A DNA stretch of 64,000 nt from Lutibacter sp. (GTDB lineage Bacteria > Bacteroidota > Bacteroidia > Flavobacteriales > Flavobacteriaceae): positions 32,828-96,827 of the forward strand of contig NVWM01000009.1 in the NCBI GenBank assembly GCA_002733665.1. The letters run 5' to 3'. Of the stretch, positions 26,891 to 35,565 are shown one piece after another. Below the pieces are notes generated by a model. That model saw only the letters and a program-made list of their open reading frames with translations, was not told where the DNA came from and searched no databases. The position numbers and the translations under genes were made by a program. The first letter of the stretch is position 1. The number at the start of each line of letters is the position of its first letter.

Positions 26891-26909
26891 TTTTATTTCA
26901 CTTAAGTCT

Positions 26910-27821
26910 ATGACAGAAATTAACTCAAAAAACAAACAAAATTTCCTTAAAGTTCTAAGTCTATTTTCGGTTGTAAGAGGGTACAATGTTTTAGCGCTAG
27001 TTTTAGCACAATATTTGGCCTCAATATTTGTTTTTTCACCAAGTAAGTCACTTCGTTATGTGTTGCTAGATAAAAGTTTGTTCTTTATTGTTCTCGCATC
27101 AGTTTGTGTGGTTGCTTCTGGATATATTATAAATAATTTTTATGACAGAGAAAAAGATTTGATTAACAGTCCTGTGAAATCAAAGATTGATAACTATGTG
27201 AGTCAGAGAACAAGGTTAAACCTTTATTTTCTACTTAATTTTATTGGTGTTTCATTATCGTTTTTAGTTTCTTGGCGAGCAGCATTATTCTTTTCGGTTT
27301 ATATTTTTTGGATTTGGTTTTACTCTCATAAACTCCAAAAACATCCAATAATTGGTTGGGTTTTGGTGACTCTGTTAACGATTGCTCCATTTTTCGCAAT
27401 TTTTATTTATTATAAGAATTATGCCAATATTATTTTGGTGCATGCTGTTTTTGTATTCCTTTTATTCTTACTCCGTGAGTTGATTAAAGACCTTGAAAAA
27501 GTACCAGGAAATATTGCTCAAAATAATCAAACAATCACTGTAAAATATGGAGATAAAGTCACGAAAATTTTAGCAACAATCATAACAGTATTAACTTATG
27601 TGGTTATTTCTGGTATGTTTGGAACTTTTGAAATTGGCTTAATGGAGTATTATTTTATAGGAGTCGTTTTCTTATTACTTTTCTTTATCATATATCTTTG
27701 GATTAGCAAGACTAAAAAACAATATATATTATTACACAATCTTTTAAAAGTGATTATCGTTTTAGGTGTTTTTAGTTTAGTTCTGATAGATCAGTCTGTG
27801 ATTATTGAGCGTTTGATTTAA
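26910..27821 (+). CDS. UbiA-family prenyltransferase (GGGP synthase-like)
   Basis: 303 residues and eight or nine membrane segments. The first Asp-rich motif is NNFYDREKDLINSPVKS (about 91-107) and the second is RELIKDLEKVPGN (about 190-202), which bind the prenyl diphosphate through Mg2+. Database entries of this type are often called geranylgeranylglycerol-phosphate geranylgeranyltransferase, a name taken from archaea; the acceptor in Flavobacteria is not established and could be a quinone ring. Its place right after the mevalonate genes fits use of their product. Confidence 0.85.
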   Translation: MTEINSKNKQNFLKVLSLFSVVRGYNVLALVLAQYLASIFVFSPSKSLRYVLLDKSLFFIVLASVCVVASGYIINNFYDREKDLINSPVKSKIDNYVSQRTRLNLYFLLNFIGVSLSFLVSWRAALFFSVYIFWIWFYSHKLQKHPIIGWVLVTLLTIAPFFAIFIYYKNYANIILVHAVFVFLLFLLRELIKDLEKVPGNIAQNNQTITVKYGDKVTKILATIITVLTYVVISGMFGTFEIGLMEYYFIGVVFLLLFFIIYLWISKTKKQYILLHNLLKVIIVLGVFSLVLIDQSVIIERLI

Positions 27822-27938
27822 AATTGCATTTGACGCTGTAGTTTTAAAACACTATCTTCGGTTTGGTATGATAAGCCAATTAAAAAAAACGTTATCTTAA
27901 ACATTGCGATAATTTAAAACAAAAATTTTAAAATCAAA

Positions 27939-28409
27939 TTGGCAAGGAAAAAAACATATCGAGAAAAAATAAATGAAGTCCAAGAAAAAATTCACGACAT
28001 AACTCCTGAATGGGAAGAAAAATTAGGGAAAGGTAAAATTCTAATTCCAAATGCAATAGATATTGAACGGATTATAAACAGTACTAAAAAAGGTGAACTT
28101 TTGACCAATGATATAATTCGCGAGGTTTTGGCTAAAGAGAAAAACGTACAATTAACTGCTGCTATACCAACAGGAGTTTATCTTAAATATATTGCTTTAG
28201 CTGCAGAAGAAGAAAGAAAATTTAACAAAAAAAACATTACACCATATTGGAGAGTTCTTAGACCTGACGGCACAATTAATATAAAATTTCCTATTTCTAC
28301 GGAAGAATTGATTCATCTACTTGAGAATGAAGGGCATAAGTTAGAAATTGGCAAAGGCAAAAAACCTCCAAAAGTAATTTCATTTGAATCAAAAATTAAA
28401 TATAACTAA
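27939..28409 (+). CDS. MGMT-like protein
   Basis: 156 residues from a TTG start; the opening ARKKTYREKINEVQEKI matches the start of a family usually annotated as MGMT-family or methyltransferase-like. The middle part (LIPNAIDIERIINSTKKGELLTNDIIREVLAKE and AAIPTGVYLKYIALAAEE) is a helix-rich winged-helix fold of the alkyltransferase-like type, and TPYWRVLRPDGTINIKFP ends it. The PCHR active-site motif of true O6-alkylguanine transferases is not visible, so catalysis of that kind is doubtful. Confidence 0.7.
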   Translation: MARKKTYREKINEVQEKIHDITPEWEEKLGKGKILIPNAIDIERIINSTKKGELLTNDIIREVLAKEKNVQLTAAIPTGVYLKYIALAAEEERKFNKKNITPYWRVLRPDGTINIKFPISTEELIHLLENEGHKLEIGKGKKPPKVISFESKIKYN

Positions 28410-28626
28410 TTAAACGCCAGCCAAAAAAGTGTTTAGTCTGTGCTTATTAAGTTTTTATGATAAAGTTTGTGTTTTAGTAATGTATCGATTTCTGCTTCAA
28501 GATTCTAAAGAATTTCTTGCAACGGAATCATAAACTAGATGTAAAGCGAAATATCTATCTTTTTAAAATCATTTGCATATTCCATACATAATTCATATTT
28601 TACAATTCATAATCAGTAATTTATAA

Positions 28627-28634
28627 TACCTTTG
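28627..28634 (+). promoter_or_regulatory. Candidate -7 element for the pseudouridine synthase gene
   Basis: TACCTTTG matches TAnnTTTG, 21 bases before the ATG at 28656. The rest of the 246-base gap (28410-28655) has only AT-rich sequence with no gene I can support. Confidence 0.5.
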
Positions 28635-28655
28635 CGCAAAATTTAAAACAATATA

Positions 28656-29537
28656 ATGGCAGCAAAAGAAAACTCGTCGAGAGGACGACACGCTAAAAAA
28701 GAAAAAAAGAGTACTTCAAAAAAGAAGGATTACCCAAACATGAAAACAAAGAATTTTCGTGTAAATCCTCAAAACATCAAAACCTTTAAAAAGAAACCAA
28801 GCACGACTCCTAAAAAAGAGAATGTTGCTGACGGTATACGTTTAAATAAATACATTGCCAATGCAGGTATTTGCTCGCGTAGAGAAGCTGATGTATATAT
28901 TGGTGCAGGTAATGCAACGGTAAATGGTAAAATTATAACTGAAATGGGTTATAAGGTTCAAAAGGATGATGTAGTGCGATTTGATGGACAATTATTGTCT
29001 ATTGAAACAAAGCGTTATGTATTGCTTAATAAGCCAAAGAATTTCATTACTACAATGGATGATGAGAGAGGAAGGCGAACTGTGATGGAATTGGTTGCCA
29101 ATGCGACCAAAGAACGCATTTATCCTGTTGGAAGATTGGATAGAAACACTACAGGATTATTATTGTTTACCAATGATGGTGAGTTGGCAAAAAAGTTAAC
29201 ACACCCAAAACATAGTGTAAAGAAATTGTATCATGCTTCGTTAGATAAAAAACTAACAATGAAAGACTTGCAAAAAATATCTCAAAACTTCGTACTTGAA
29301 GGTAAAATGGTATTTATTGATGCAATCTCGTATGTAGAAGGACAGTCTAAAACAGAAGTTGGTATCGAAATTCATTCTGGAAGAAACAGAATCGTACGTA
29401 AAATATTTGAACATTTTGGTTATGCAGTTGTAAAACTTGACCGTGTTATTTTTGCAGGGTTGACTAAGAAAAACCTGCCAAGAGGTCATCATAGGCCACT
29501 TACCAATCAAGAATTGATTAACATGAAGATGATATAG
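28656..29537 (+). CDS. rRNA pseudouridine synthase (RsuA/RluB family)
   Basis: 293 residues. A Lys-rich disordered N-terminal extension (about 1-60) precedes an S4 domain (RLNKYIANAGICSRREAD, about 62-110) and the RsuA-type catalytic domain with the catalytic Asp in GRLDRNTTGLLLFTNDG (about 160-175). The motif HSGRNRIVRKIFEHFGY marks the C-terminal half. It isomerises uridines in rRNA; homologues of this form are usually RluB-like (23S). Followed by a strong terminator. Confidence 0.92.
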   Translation: MAAKENSSRGRHAKKEKKSTSKKKDYPNMKTKNFRVNPQNIKTFKKKPSTTPKKENVADGIRLNKYIANAGICSRREADVYIGAGNATVNGKIITEMGYKVQKDDVVRFDGQLLSIETKRYVLLNKPKNFITTMDDERGRRTVMELVANATKERIYPVGRLDRNTTGLLLFTNDGELAKKLTHPKHSVKKLYHASLDKKLTMKDLQKISQNFVLEGKMVFIDAISYVEGQSKTEVGIEIHSGRNRIVRKIFEHFGYAVVKLDRVIFAGLTKKNLPRGHHRPLTNQELINMKMI

Positions 29538-29558
29538 TTATAAAATCAAAATAAATTA

Positions 29559-29593
29559 AAAAAAGTCCAAGCAATTTTGCTTGGACTTTTTTA
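29559..29593 (+). terminator. Terminator after the pseudouridine synthase gene
   Basis: AAAAAGTCCAAGCA and TGCTTGGACTTTTT pair across a four-base loop, with a T tract. A complete intrinsic terminator. Confidence 0.9.
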
Positions 29594-29608
29594 TTTAAAA
29601 CATTCAAC

Positions 29609-29620
29609 TGATAAATATCA
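29609..29620. promoter_or_regulatory. FNR/CRP-like box 1, upstream copy
   Basis: TGATAAATATCA is a near-perfect fit to the TTGAT-N4-ATCAA family consensus. The identical 12-base sequence occurs again at 29792. A TAnnTTTG element (TAACTTTG, 29644-29651) lies downstream, placing the box about 40 bases before the likely transcription start. Confidence 0.6.
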
Positions 29621-29654
29621 TATTTTGAATGAAATACTTATTCTAACTTTGTGT

Positions 29655-29770
29655 TTTAGAAATGAGAATCAATTATTGAAAAAATAAAAATATTACTTGA
29701 AGTTTTAGTTTAGTTAATTAATTTCAAAGTTGTGAGAAGAGTCAAATTTATTTTTGACTCTTCTTTATTT
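29655..29770 (+). ncRNA. Candidate short transcript ahead of the nos locus
   Basis: The stretch starts just after a TAACTTTG -7 element (29644-29651) and ends in a strong terminator (29735-29770), giving about 110 bases with no open frame worth naming. With an FNR-like box upstream it has the layout of a regulated small RNA. There is no homology evidence; alternatively it is a leader that ends early. Confidence 0.35.
29735..29770 (+). terminator. Terminator immediately upstream of the nos promoter
   Basis: A perfect 12-bp stem (AGAAGAGTCAAA / TTTGACTCTTCT) encloses a TTTATT loop and is followed by TTATTTTAT. It has no gene upstream other than the one already terminated at 29559-29593. Confidence 0.85.
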
Positions 29771-29791
29771 TATAAGATATTTTATCTTTTA

Positions 29792-29829
29792 TGATAAATA
29801 TCATATTGATAATAACCAATTTAACTTTG
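29792..29829 (+). promoter_or_regulatory. FNR/CRP-like box 2 and nos promoter
   Basis: TGATAAATATCA at 29792-29803 (flanked so that ATGATA/TATCAT is a 6-bp palindrome) is followed by TAACTTTG at 29822-29829, a TAnnTTTG element. The box centre is about 36 bases before the expected start site, close to a class II activator position. The first nos-locus gene starts at 29862. Confidence 0.65.
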
Positions 29830-29861
29830 CACAAGTAATTAACATAAAATTATTTAATATT

Positions 29862-30458
29862 ATGAAACTTAAGTATATACTATCGGCATTTGTCTTTGTT
29901 GCGTTTTTTTCTTGTAAAAATGATTCGGAAAAAAAAACAAATTCAAATTCTACTGAAACAAAAACTGTTAAAAACACGCATAAAGGTCAAGCCTCTGTTG
30001 AATTAGGTGAGGGTGAAGAACCAAACGTATTGCAAGTAGCAATGACTTACAAAGATAAAGATGGGAATAAACCATTTTCTACTTTAGTTGTAGCAGTTCA
30101 GGCGGCTGGAGTTGAAGATGCTCTTGTAAATACAGGACCATTAACTGTTTTTGCTCCAGTAAATGGCGCGTTTGATAAACTTCCTGAAGGAACTGTTGAA
30201 ACACTTTTGAAGCCAGAAAATAAAGCGAAACTTGGATTTATTTTAACAAACCATGTTGCTCCTGCAAATTATCCGATCAAGCAATTAAAAAAAGAAGCAA
30301 AAAAAGGACGAAAATTATATATGGCTTCTGGTAAATACTTGATTGTAGAAAACAAAGACGGCAAAATGTTTGTTGGAGGGACTGAAGTTTTAATGTCTGT
30401 AAAAGTAAGTAATGGCTGGATACATGTAATAGGTGATGTGTTAGTTCCAGAAGAATAG
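29862..30458 (+). CDS. Fasciclin (FAS1) domain lipoprotein
   Basis: 198 residues from the ATG at 29862; longer readings into the promoter are excluded by the signal peptide MKLKYILSAFVFVAFFSC with a lipobox Cys at 18. One FAS1 domain follows (about 65-198), with TGPLTVFAPVNGAFDKLP and TNHVAPANYPIKQL. It is an outer- or inner-membrane lipoprotein facing the periplasm. It is the first gene of the run leading to nosZ, so it may have an accessory role there; FAS1 domains mediate adhesion and have no known redox chemistry. Confidence 0.88.
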   Translation: MKLKYILSAFVFVAFFSCKNDSEKKTNSNSTETKTVKNTHKGQASVELGEGEEPNVLQVAMTYKDKDGNKPFSTLVVAVQAAGVEDALVNTGPLTVFAPVNGAFDKLPEGTVETLLKPENKAKLGFILTNHVAPANYPIKQLKKEAKKGRKLYMASGKYLIVENKDGKMFVGGTEVLMSVKVSNGWIHVIGDVLVPEE

Positions 30459-30499
30459 AAATTACTATAAAATATTATTAACAAAAAAAAGAAGTTAAA

Positions 30500-30997
30500 A
30501 TGAAATTTAAATTAATAGCACTATTAACCGTTATAGCGTTCACTTTTTCAAGTTGTGGAGGTGAAAAGAAAGAAGCAAAACCTTCTAAAAAACAACCAGT
30601 TAAAAAAGAAGTTCAAAAAGAAGAAGTAAAAGTAGATGCCTCAAAAATAGATTTAATGGCTCCAACACTTGATAATAAAGGAATTGGTCCAATTAAGAAT
30701 ATAACTCTTGGAGACATAGATCAAGGGATGGTTGCGAAAGGGAAAGAGGTTTATAAAACAAATTGTACAGCTTGTCATAAATTTAAAAAACGTTATATCG
30801 GTCCAGCTTTAAAAGGTATTACAGGAAGACGTTCACCTGAATGGATTATGAATATGATTTTAAATTCTGATGAAATGCTGAAAAAAGATCCTGTAGCGAA
30901 AGCTTTAATTACTGAGTATAATGCTCCTATGGCGCAACAACAAATTTCAGTTGAAGAAGCAAGATCAATTGTAGAATATTTTAGAACAAAAAATTAA
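30500..30997 (+). CDS. Cytochrome c lipoprotein of the nos locus
   Basis: 165 residues. A lipoprotein signal (LIALLTVIAFTFSSCGG), a Lys/Glu-rich linker (about 22-65), then a class I cytochrome c domain with the haem motif CTACH and, downstream, a Met in NAPMAQQQ as the likely sixth ligand. It would be a periplasmic electron carrier. Placed directly before nosZ, it is the obvious electron donor to the N2O reductase (inference from position). Confidence 0.88.
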   Translation: MKFKLIALLTVIAFTFSSCGGEKKEAKPSKKQPVKKEVQKEEVKVDASKIDLMAPTLDNKGIGPIKNITLGDIDQGMVAKGKEVYKTNCTACHKFKKRYIGPALKGITGRRSPEWIMNMILNSDEMLKKDPVAKALITEYNAPMAQQQISVEEARSIVEYFRTKN

Positions 30998-31015
30998 TAA
31001 TTAAAATTAACTAAG

Positions 31016-32988
31016 ATGAGATATTTAAAATCACTGCCACTTTTTTAGTTGGTTGTGCACCTTCTGAGAAAAAAGGAGGAAGTAGTAATAAAGGAGCACT
31101 TTCTGGAAATGCTGCAGAAAAAGTATATGTAGCTCCAGGAGAACACGATTCTCACTACGCCTTTATTTCTGGTGGATTTAGTGGGCAATTAGCTGTTTAT
31201 GGTCTGCCTTCAGGTAGATTGTTTAGAGTTATTCCAGTATTCTCTCAAGATCCTGAAAAAGGATATGGATATAGTGAAGAAACTAAACCGATGTTAAATA
31301 CATCTCATGGATTTGTACCTTGGGGAGATTCGCATCATCCAGATATTTCGCAAACAGAAGGTACTGTAGATGGTCGTTGGGTGTTTATCAATGAAAATAA
31401 TACACCGCGAATTGCACGTATTAGTTTAAAAACTTTTGAAACAGAAGAAATTATTGAGATTCCTAATTCAGCAGGTAATCACTCTTCTTCATTTGTTACA
31501 GAAAACTCTGAATATGTTGTTGCTGGTACTCGTTTTTCAGTTCCATTCCCTCAAAGAGATATGCCAATTGCCGATATGAAAGGTAACTTTAGCGGTGCTT
31601 TATCATTCTTAAAAATTGATCCAGAGCATGGTCATATGAATATAGAATTTCAAATTAAAATGCCTGGATTTAGTTATGATTTATCTCATCCTGGACGTGG
31701 AAAATCTCACGGTTGGTTTTTCTTCTCTACTTATAATACTGAAGAAGCAAATACATTAATGGAAGTTAACGCTTCTCAAAATGATAAAGATTTTATTGCA
31801 GCAATTAACTGGAAAAAAATTGAAGAGTATGTGAAAAATGGAGGAGGTAAAATGGTACCTGCAAAATATGCTCATAATACTTGGGATGATGATACGCATA
31901 CTGCTACATCAGTAATGAAAAAAGAAGTGTTAGTTGTTGAGCCTAAGGATGTTCCTGGAGCAATCTATTTTTTACCAACTGCTAAATCTCCACATGGTTG
32001 TGATGTGGATCCAACTGGTGAATATATTATTGGTAATGGTAAATTAGCAGCAGCAATGACTGTACACTCATTTACTAAAATGCTAAAAGCAATTGAAGAT
32101 AAAGCCTTTGATGGTGATGCATATGGAATTCCAATCATCAAATTTGATGCTGTGAATTATGGAACATTGAATCAGCCAGGATTAGGACCATTGCATACTG
32201 AATTTGATACAAGAGGAAATGGTTATACTACATTCTTTATTTCATCAGAAGTTGTAAAATGGAATATTAAAGATTTGAAAGTAATAGATAGACATCCTGT
32301 TTATTATTCAGTTGGTCACTTAATGATTCCTGGAGGAAACTCAAGAACACCAGATGATAAATATATGGTTGCAATGAACAAAATTACAAAAGATCGTTAT
32401 TTACCAACAGGTCCTGAGGTTTGTCAATCAGCACAGTTATTTGATATTTCTGGAGAAAAAATGGAGTTATTATTAGACTTCCCAACTATTGGAGAGCCTC
32501 ATTATGCTGCTGGGATTTCTGCGGATGTCATTAAAAAGAATAATCCGACTAAGATATATAAACTAGTAGATAATAAACATCCTTATGGAGTTAAAAGTGA
32601 AGCGGAAACAAGAGTAGTTCGTAAAGGAAAAGAAGTGCATATTTATATGTCTATGATTCGTTCACACTTCTCGCCTGATAATATTGAAGGAGTAAAAGTT
32701 GGTGATAAGGTGTTTTTCCATGTTACAAACCTAGAACAAGATTATGATGTGCCTCATGGTATTTCAATGATTGGTGCAAACACATCAGAATTATTAATAA
32801 TGCCAGGAAGAACAACAACCTTTACTTGGGAGCCAAAAGAAGTTGGTGTTTGGCCTTTCTATTGTACAGATTTCTGCTCAGCTTTACATCAAGAAATGCA
32901 AGGATATGTTCGTGTATCTCCTAAAGGATCGAATTTACCTATTTCTTTCACTTTAGATGGTGATATTCCAGGAGAAGAAGAGGAATAA
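31016..32988 (+). CDS. nosZ: Nitrous oxide reductase, clade II, frameshifted in the signal peptide as given
   Basis: Reduces N2O to N2 in the periplasm. The main frame (from about 31048) encodes the mature protein: WGDSHHPDISQTEG with CuZ histidines, DGRWVFINENNTPRIARI, then a C-terminal cupredoxin CuA domain with YCTDFCSALHQEMQGYV (Cys at 32863 and 32875). The N-terminus is disrupted: ATG at 31016 runs MRYLKSLPLF and stops, while the main frame upstream reads ITATFLVGCAPSEKKGG, a lipobox. One extra A in the AAAA at 31027-31030 would join them into MRYLKITATFLVGC. Clade II NosZ use Sec-type signals, and a lipoprotein form is plausible. An indel is either real or a sequencing error. Confidence 0.9.
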
Positions 32989-33009
32989 AAAGTTTAGTTA
33001 ATAATGGTG

Positions 33010-33048
33010 AAAACGAGCAGCTCAGATAAAAATGGTTGCTCGTTTTTT
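33010..33048 (+). terminator. Hairpin after nosZ
   Basis: AAAACGAGCA pairs with TGCTCGTTTT across a 17-base loop, followed by TTAC. It may attenuate read-through from nosZ into the rest of the locus, letting nosZ be made in excess of the accessory proteins. Confidence 0.7.
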
Positions 33049-33174
33049 ACATCAAATAAAAAGACAATACTATCTCTTATGTAAGTTTTGTTACTTATTA
33101 AAAAGCAGATTGATTGTAAATTTATAGAGGCATTAAATGCCTTAAAAATCAATCAAAATTAAATGTAAAATATC

Positions 33175-33765
33175 ATGAAAAAATCTAAATTATTAATGAT
33201 TATTGGGCCTTTATTGTTATTAGGTCTATTTATATTTCCTCTATGGAATATCACATTAGAAGCGCCTCAGTACCCAATACCGTTAGGTATGGATATCCAT
33301 ATAAATAAATTTGCTGACACACATGAGTTTGATATTAAAAATATTAACTTAATGAATCATTATGTAGGTATGAAGTACATTCCAGAAACTATTCCAGAAT
33401 TTAAAATTTTCCCTATAGCAATTATTGCAATGGTAGTTTTGGGAGTAGTTATTGGTTTTTTTGGAAACTACAAGTGGTTTTTAGGTTGGTTTGTATTGAT
33501 GTCGGTTTTGGGCATAGCAGGAATGTACGATTTTTATTTATGGGAATATGATTATGGACATAATTTAGATCCAAATGCAATTATGAAATTCACCAATCCT
33601 GATGGATCTATAATGGGTTTTCAGCCTCCATTGTTTGGGAGTAAAGATATTTTAAATTTTACAGCACATTCATATCCATTGGCAGGTGCTTACTTTATGT
33701 TTGTTGGTATGATGATGACGTTTATTGCGTTTTTTGTTGGAAAAAAAGAAGTGAAAAAAAAGTAA
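33175..33765 (+). CDS. nos-locus integral membrane protein (NosB-like position)
   Basis: 196 residues. A first membrane segment (LLMIIGPLLLLGLFIFPLWNI), then a periplasmic loop with HINKFADTHEFDIKNINLMNHYVGM, then three further segments near 75-95, 100-122 and 165-185. Several His residues (HINK, THEF, NHYVG, YGHN, AHSYP) could bind a cofactor or copper. It sits between nosZ and nosL, where many clade II loci carry a NosB-type membrane protein. I infer an accessory role and cannot prove homology to NosB. Confidence 0.7.
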   Translation: MKKSKLLMIIGPLLLLGLFIFPLWNITLEAPQYPIPLGMDIHINKFADTHEFDIKNINLMNHYVGMKYIPETIPEFKIFPIAIIAMVVLGVVIGFFGNYKWFLGWFVLMSVLGIAGMYDFYLWEYDYGHNLDPNAIMKFTNPDGSIMGFQPPLFGSKDILNFTAHSYPLAGAYFMFVGMMMTFIAFFVGKKEVKKK

Positions 33766-33827
33766 AATTCATATAATTAAATTATTAAAATAAGTGCTCA
33801 CGATTAATAAGATATTTGTTTTGATGT

Positions 33828-33835
33828 ATATTTGT
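33828..33835 (+). promoter_or_regulatory. Candidate -7 element before nosL
   Basis: TATATTTG matches TAnnTTTG, 23 bases before the nosL ATG, hinting at a separate start for nosLDFY. Confidence 0.35.
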
Positions 33836-33858
33836 AAATAAGACCTTATCAACTTGAA

Positions 33859-34305
33859 ATGAAAAATAAAGCAATAAGAACGATTTTATATTTTGCTATG
33901 TTTACAGTAGTTTATTCCTGTAAAGTAGAGCCTAAAAAAATAGATTACGGAAACAATCATTGTCACTTTTGTGATATGACTGTTGTTGATAAAACACATG
34001 CTGCTCAGTATGTTACGAGAAAAGGTAAAGCGTATATGTTTGATGCTGTTGAATGTATGATGAACAGTCTCAATCAAGATAAAAATGAAGAATTAATGGA
34101 GTTTTTATTAGTTGCAGATTATGCCAATCCTGGAAATTTAGTTGATGCAAAAACAGCAACTTACTTAATTAGCGAAAAAATAAAATCTCCGATGGGAGCA
34201 AACCTTTCAGCTTTTTCATCTAAAGAAACCGCTCAAAAACAGTTGAGTGATAAGGGTGGAAAATTATTTACTTGGACAGAGTTGAAATCAAAATTTGCTG
34301 AATAA
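33859..34305 (+). CDS. nosL: NosL copper-chaperone lipoprotein
   Basis: 148 residues. A lipoprotein signal (ILYFAMFTVVYSC) is followed by the NosL domain: NHCHFCDMTVVDKTHAAQYV (Cys-x-x-Cys-x-Met Cu(I) site) and GKAYMFDAVECMM. NosL delivers copper for the CuZ centre of NosZ. The stop is directly followed by the nosD ATG, so translation is probably coupled. Confidence 0.93.
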   Translation: MKNKAIRTILYFAMFTVVYSCKVEPKKIDYGNNHCHFCDMTVVDKTHAAQYVTRKGKAYMFDAVECMMNSLNQDKNEELMEFLLVADYANPGNLVDAKTATYLISEKIKSPMGANLSAFSSKETAQKQLSDKGGKLFTWTELKSKFAE

Positions 34306-35541
34306 ATGCGTTGTTTAATACTATTTTTATTTTTCACGATTACTTTACAAGCAAATACAATAAAAGTATGTGCTTCTTGTGACGTAAAAACAATTAAAGA
34401 AGCAGTTCTTTTAGCAAAAAAGGGAGATACAGTTTTAGTGAAAAAAGGTTTGTATAAAGAGACTAAAATTTATATTTCTAAAGGTATCCATCTAGTAGGA
34501 GAGAATTACCCAGTAATTGATGCAGAGTTTAAAACGGATAGTGTTTTTGCAGTAAAAGCGAATGATTTTAGTATTTCGGGCTTTAAGTTCAAGAATATTG
34601 GAATGAGTTATATCAAGGAAATTGCTGCTGTATTTGTATCTCACAGTAAAAATTTCACTATTAAAGATAATATTTTAGAAAATGTTTTTTATGGGTTTAT
34701 AATACAGAGTTCAAAGTTTGGTCTTATCCAAAATAATAAAGTGACAGGAAATTCTGAAAAAGAATCTACTTCTGGAAATGGTGTTCATGTTTGGAAATGT
34801 AAAAAATTACGGATTGAGCAAAATAAAATTTTTGGAATGCGAGATGCTATTTATTTAGAATTTGTAAATGAAAGTTCCATTTCTAATAATATTAGTGCAG
34901 ATAACATCCGTTATGGATTGCATTTTATGTTTTCAAATCATAATGAATATAATAATAATGAATTTAGAAATAACGGTGCAGGAGTTGCTGTTATGTTCTC
35001 TAAATTTATAAAAATGCATCATAATACCTTCCATTTTAATTGGGGAACTGCCTCATATGGATTGTTATTAAAAGAAATATATGATGCTGAAATACATGAC
35101 AATTATTTTGAGCAAAATACTGTCGGAATAAACATAGACGGTTGTAATAGAATAACATATAAGAGTAATCATTTTATAAGGAATGGTTGGGCGTTAAAGT
35201 TTACTGGAGGCTGTTATACCAATACTTTTGAATACAATAATTTTATGCACAATGCCTTTGACCTCTCATATAATAGTAGGCTGAATGATAATAAATTTGA
35301 AGCTAATTATTGGAGCGAATATACAGGCTATGATATTGATAAAAATGGTCTAGGAGATGTGCCACACAGACCTGTAAAGTTGTTTTCGTATATAGTTGGT
35401 AAAACCCCTGAAACTATGATTTTGCTGAGAAGTTTGTTTGTTGATATTATTAATTTTTCAGAAAAAGTTTCTCCAGTTTTTACACCTGATAAGTTGATAG
35501 ATAAGACTCCCTTGATGAGACCTGTAAACCCTGTTGAATGA
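34306..35541 (+). CDS. nosD: NosD periplasmic maturation protein
   Basis: 411 residues with an N-terminal signal peptide (CLILFLFFTITLQA) and a right-handed parallel beta-helix made of repeated NxxxN/G turns (about 60-330; for example NNKVTGNSE, HDNYFEQNTVGI, EYNNFMHNAF). The conserved NosD C-terminal part has ANYWSEYTGYDIDKNGLGD. It works with NosF and NosY to mature the CuZ cluster, perhaps by handling sulfur. It begins one base after the nosL stop. Confidence 0.93.
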   Translation: MRCLILFLFFTITLQANTIKVCASCDVKTIKEAVLLAKKGDTVLVKKGLYKETKIYISKGIHLVGENYPVIDAEFKTDSVFAVKANDFSISGFKFKNIGMSYIKEIAAVFVSHSKNFTIKDNILENVFYGFIIQSSKFGLIQNNKVTGNSEKESTSGNGVHVWKCKKLRIEQNKIFGMRDAIYLEFVNESSISNNISADNIRYGLHFMFSNHNEYNNNEFRNNGAGVAVMFSKFIKMHHNTFHFNWGTASYGLLLKEIYDAEIHDNYFEQNTVGINIDGCNRITYKSNHFIRNGWALKFTGGCYTNTFEYNNFMHNAFDLSYNSRLNDNKFEANYWSEYTGYDIDKNGLGDVPHRPVKLFSYIVGKTPETMILLRSLFVDIINFSEKVSPVFTPDKLIDKTPLMRPVNPVE

Positions 35542-35565
35542 TTGTTATACTAAAGATTAAAAGAG

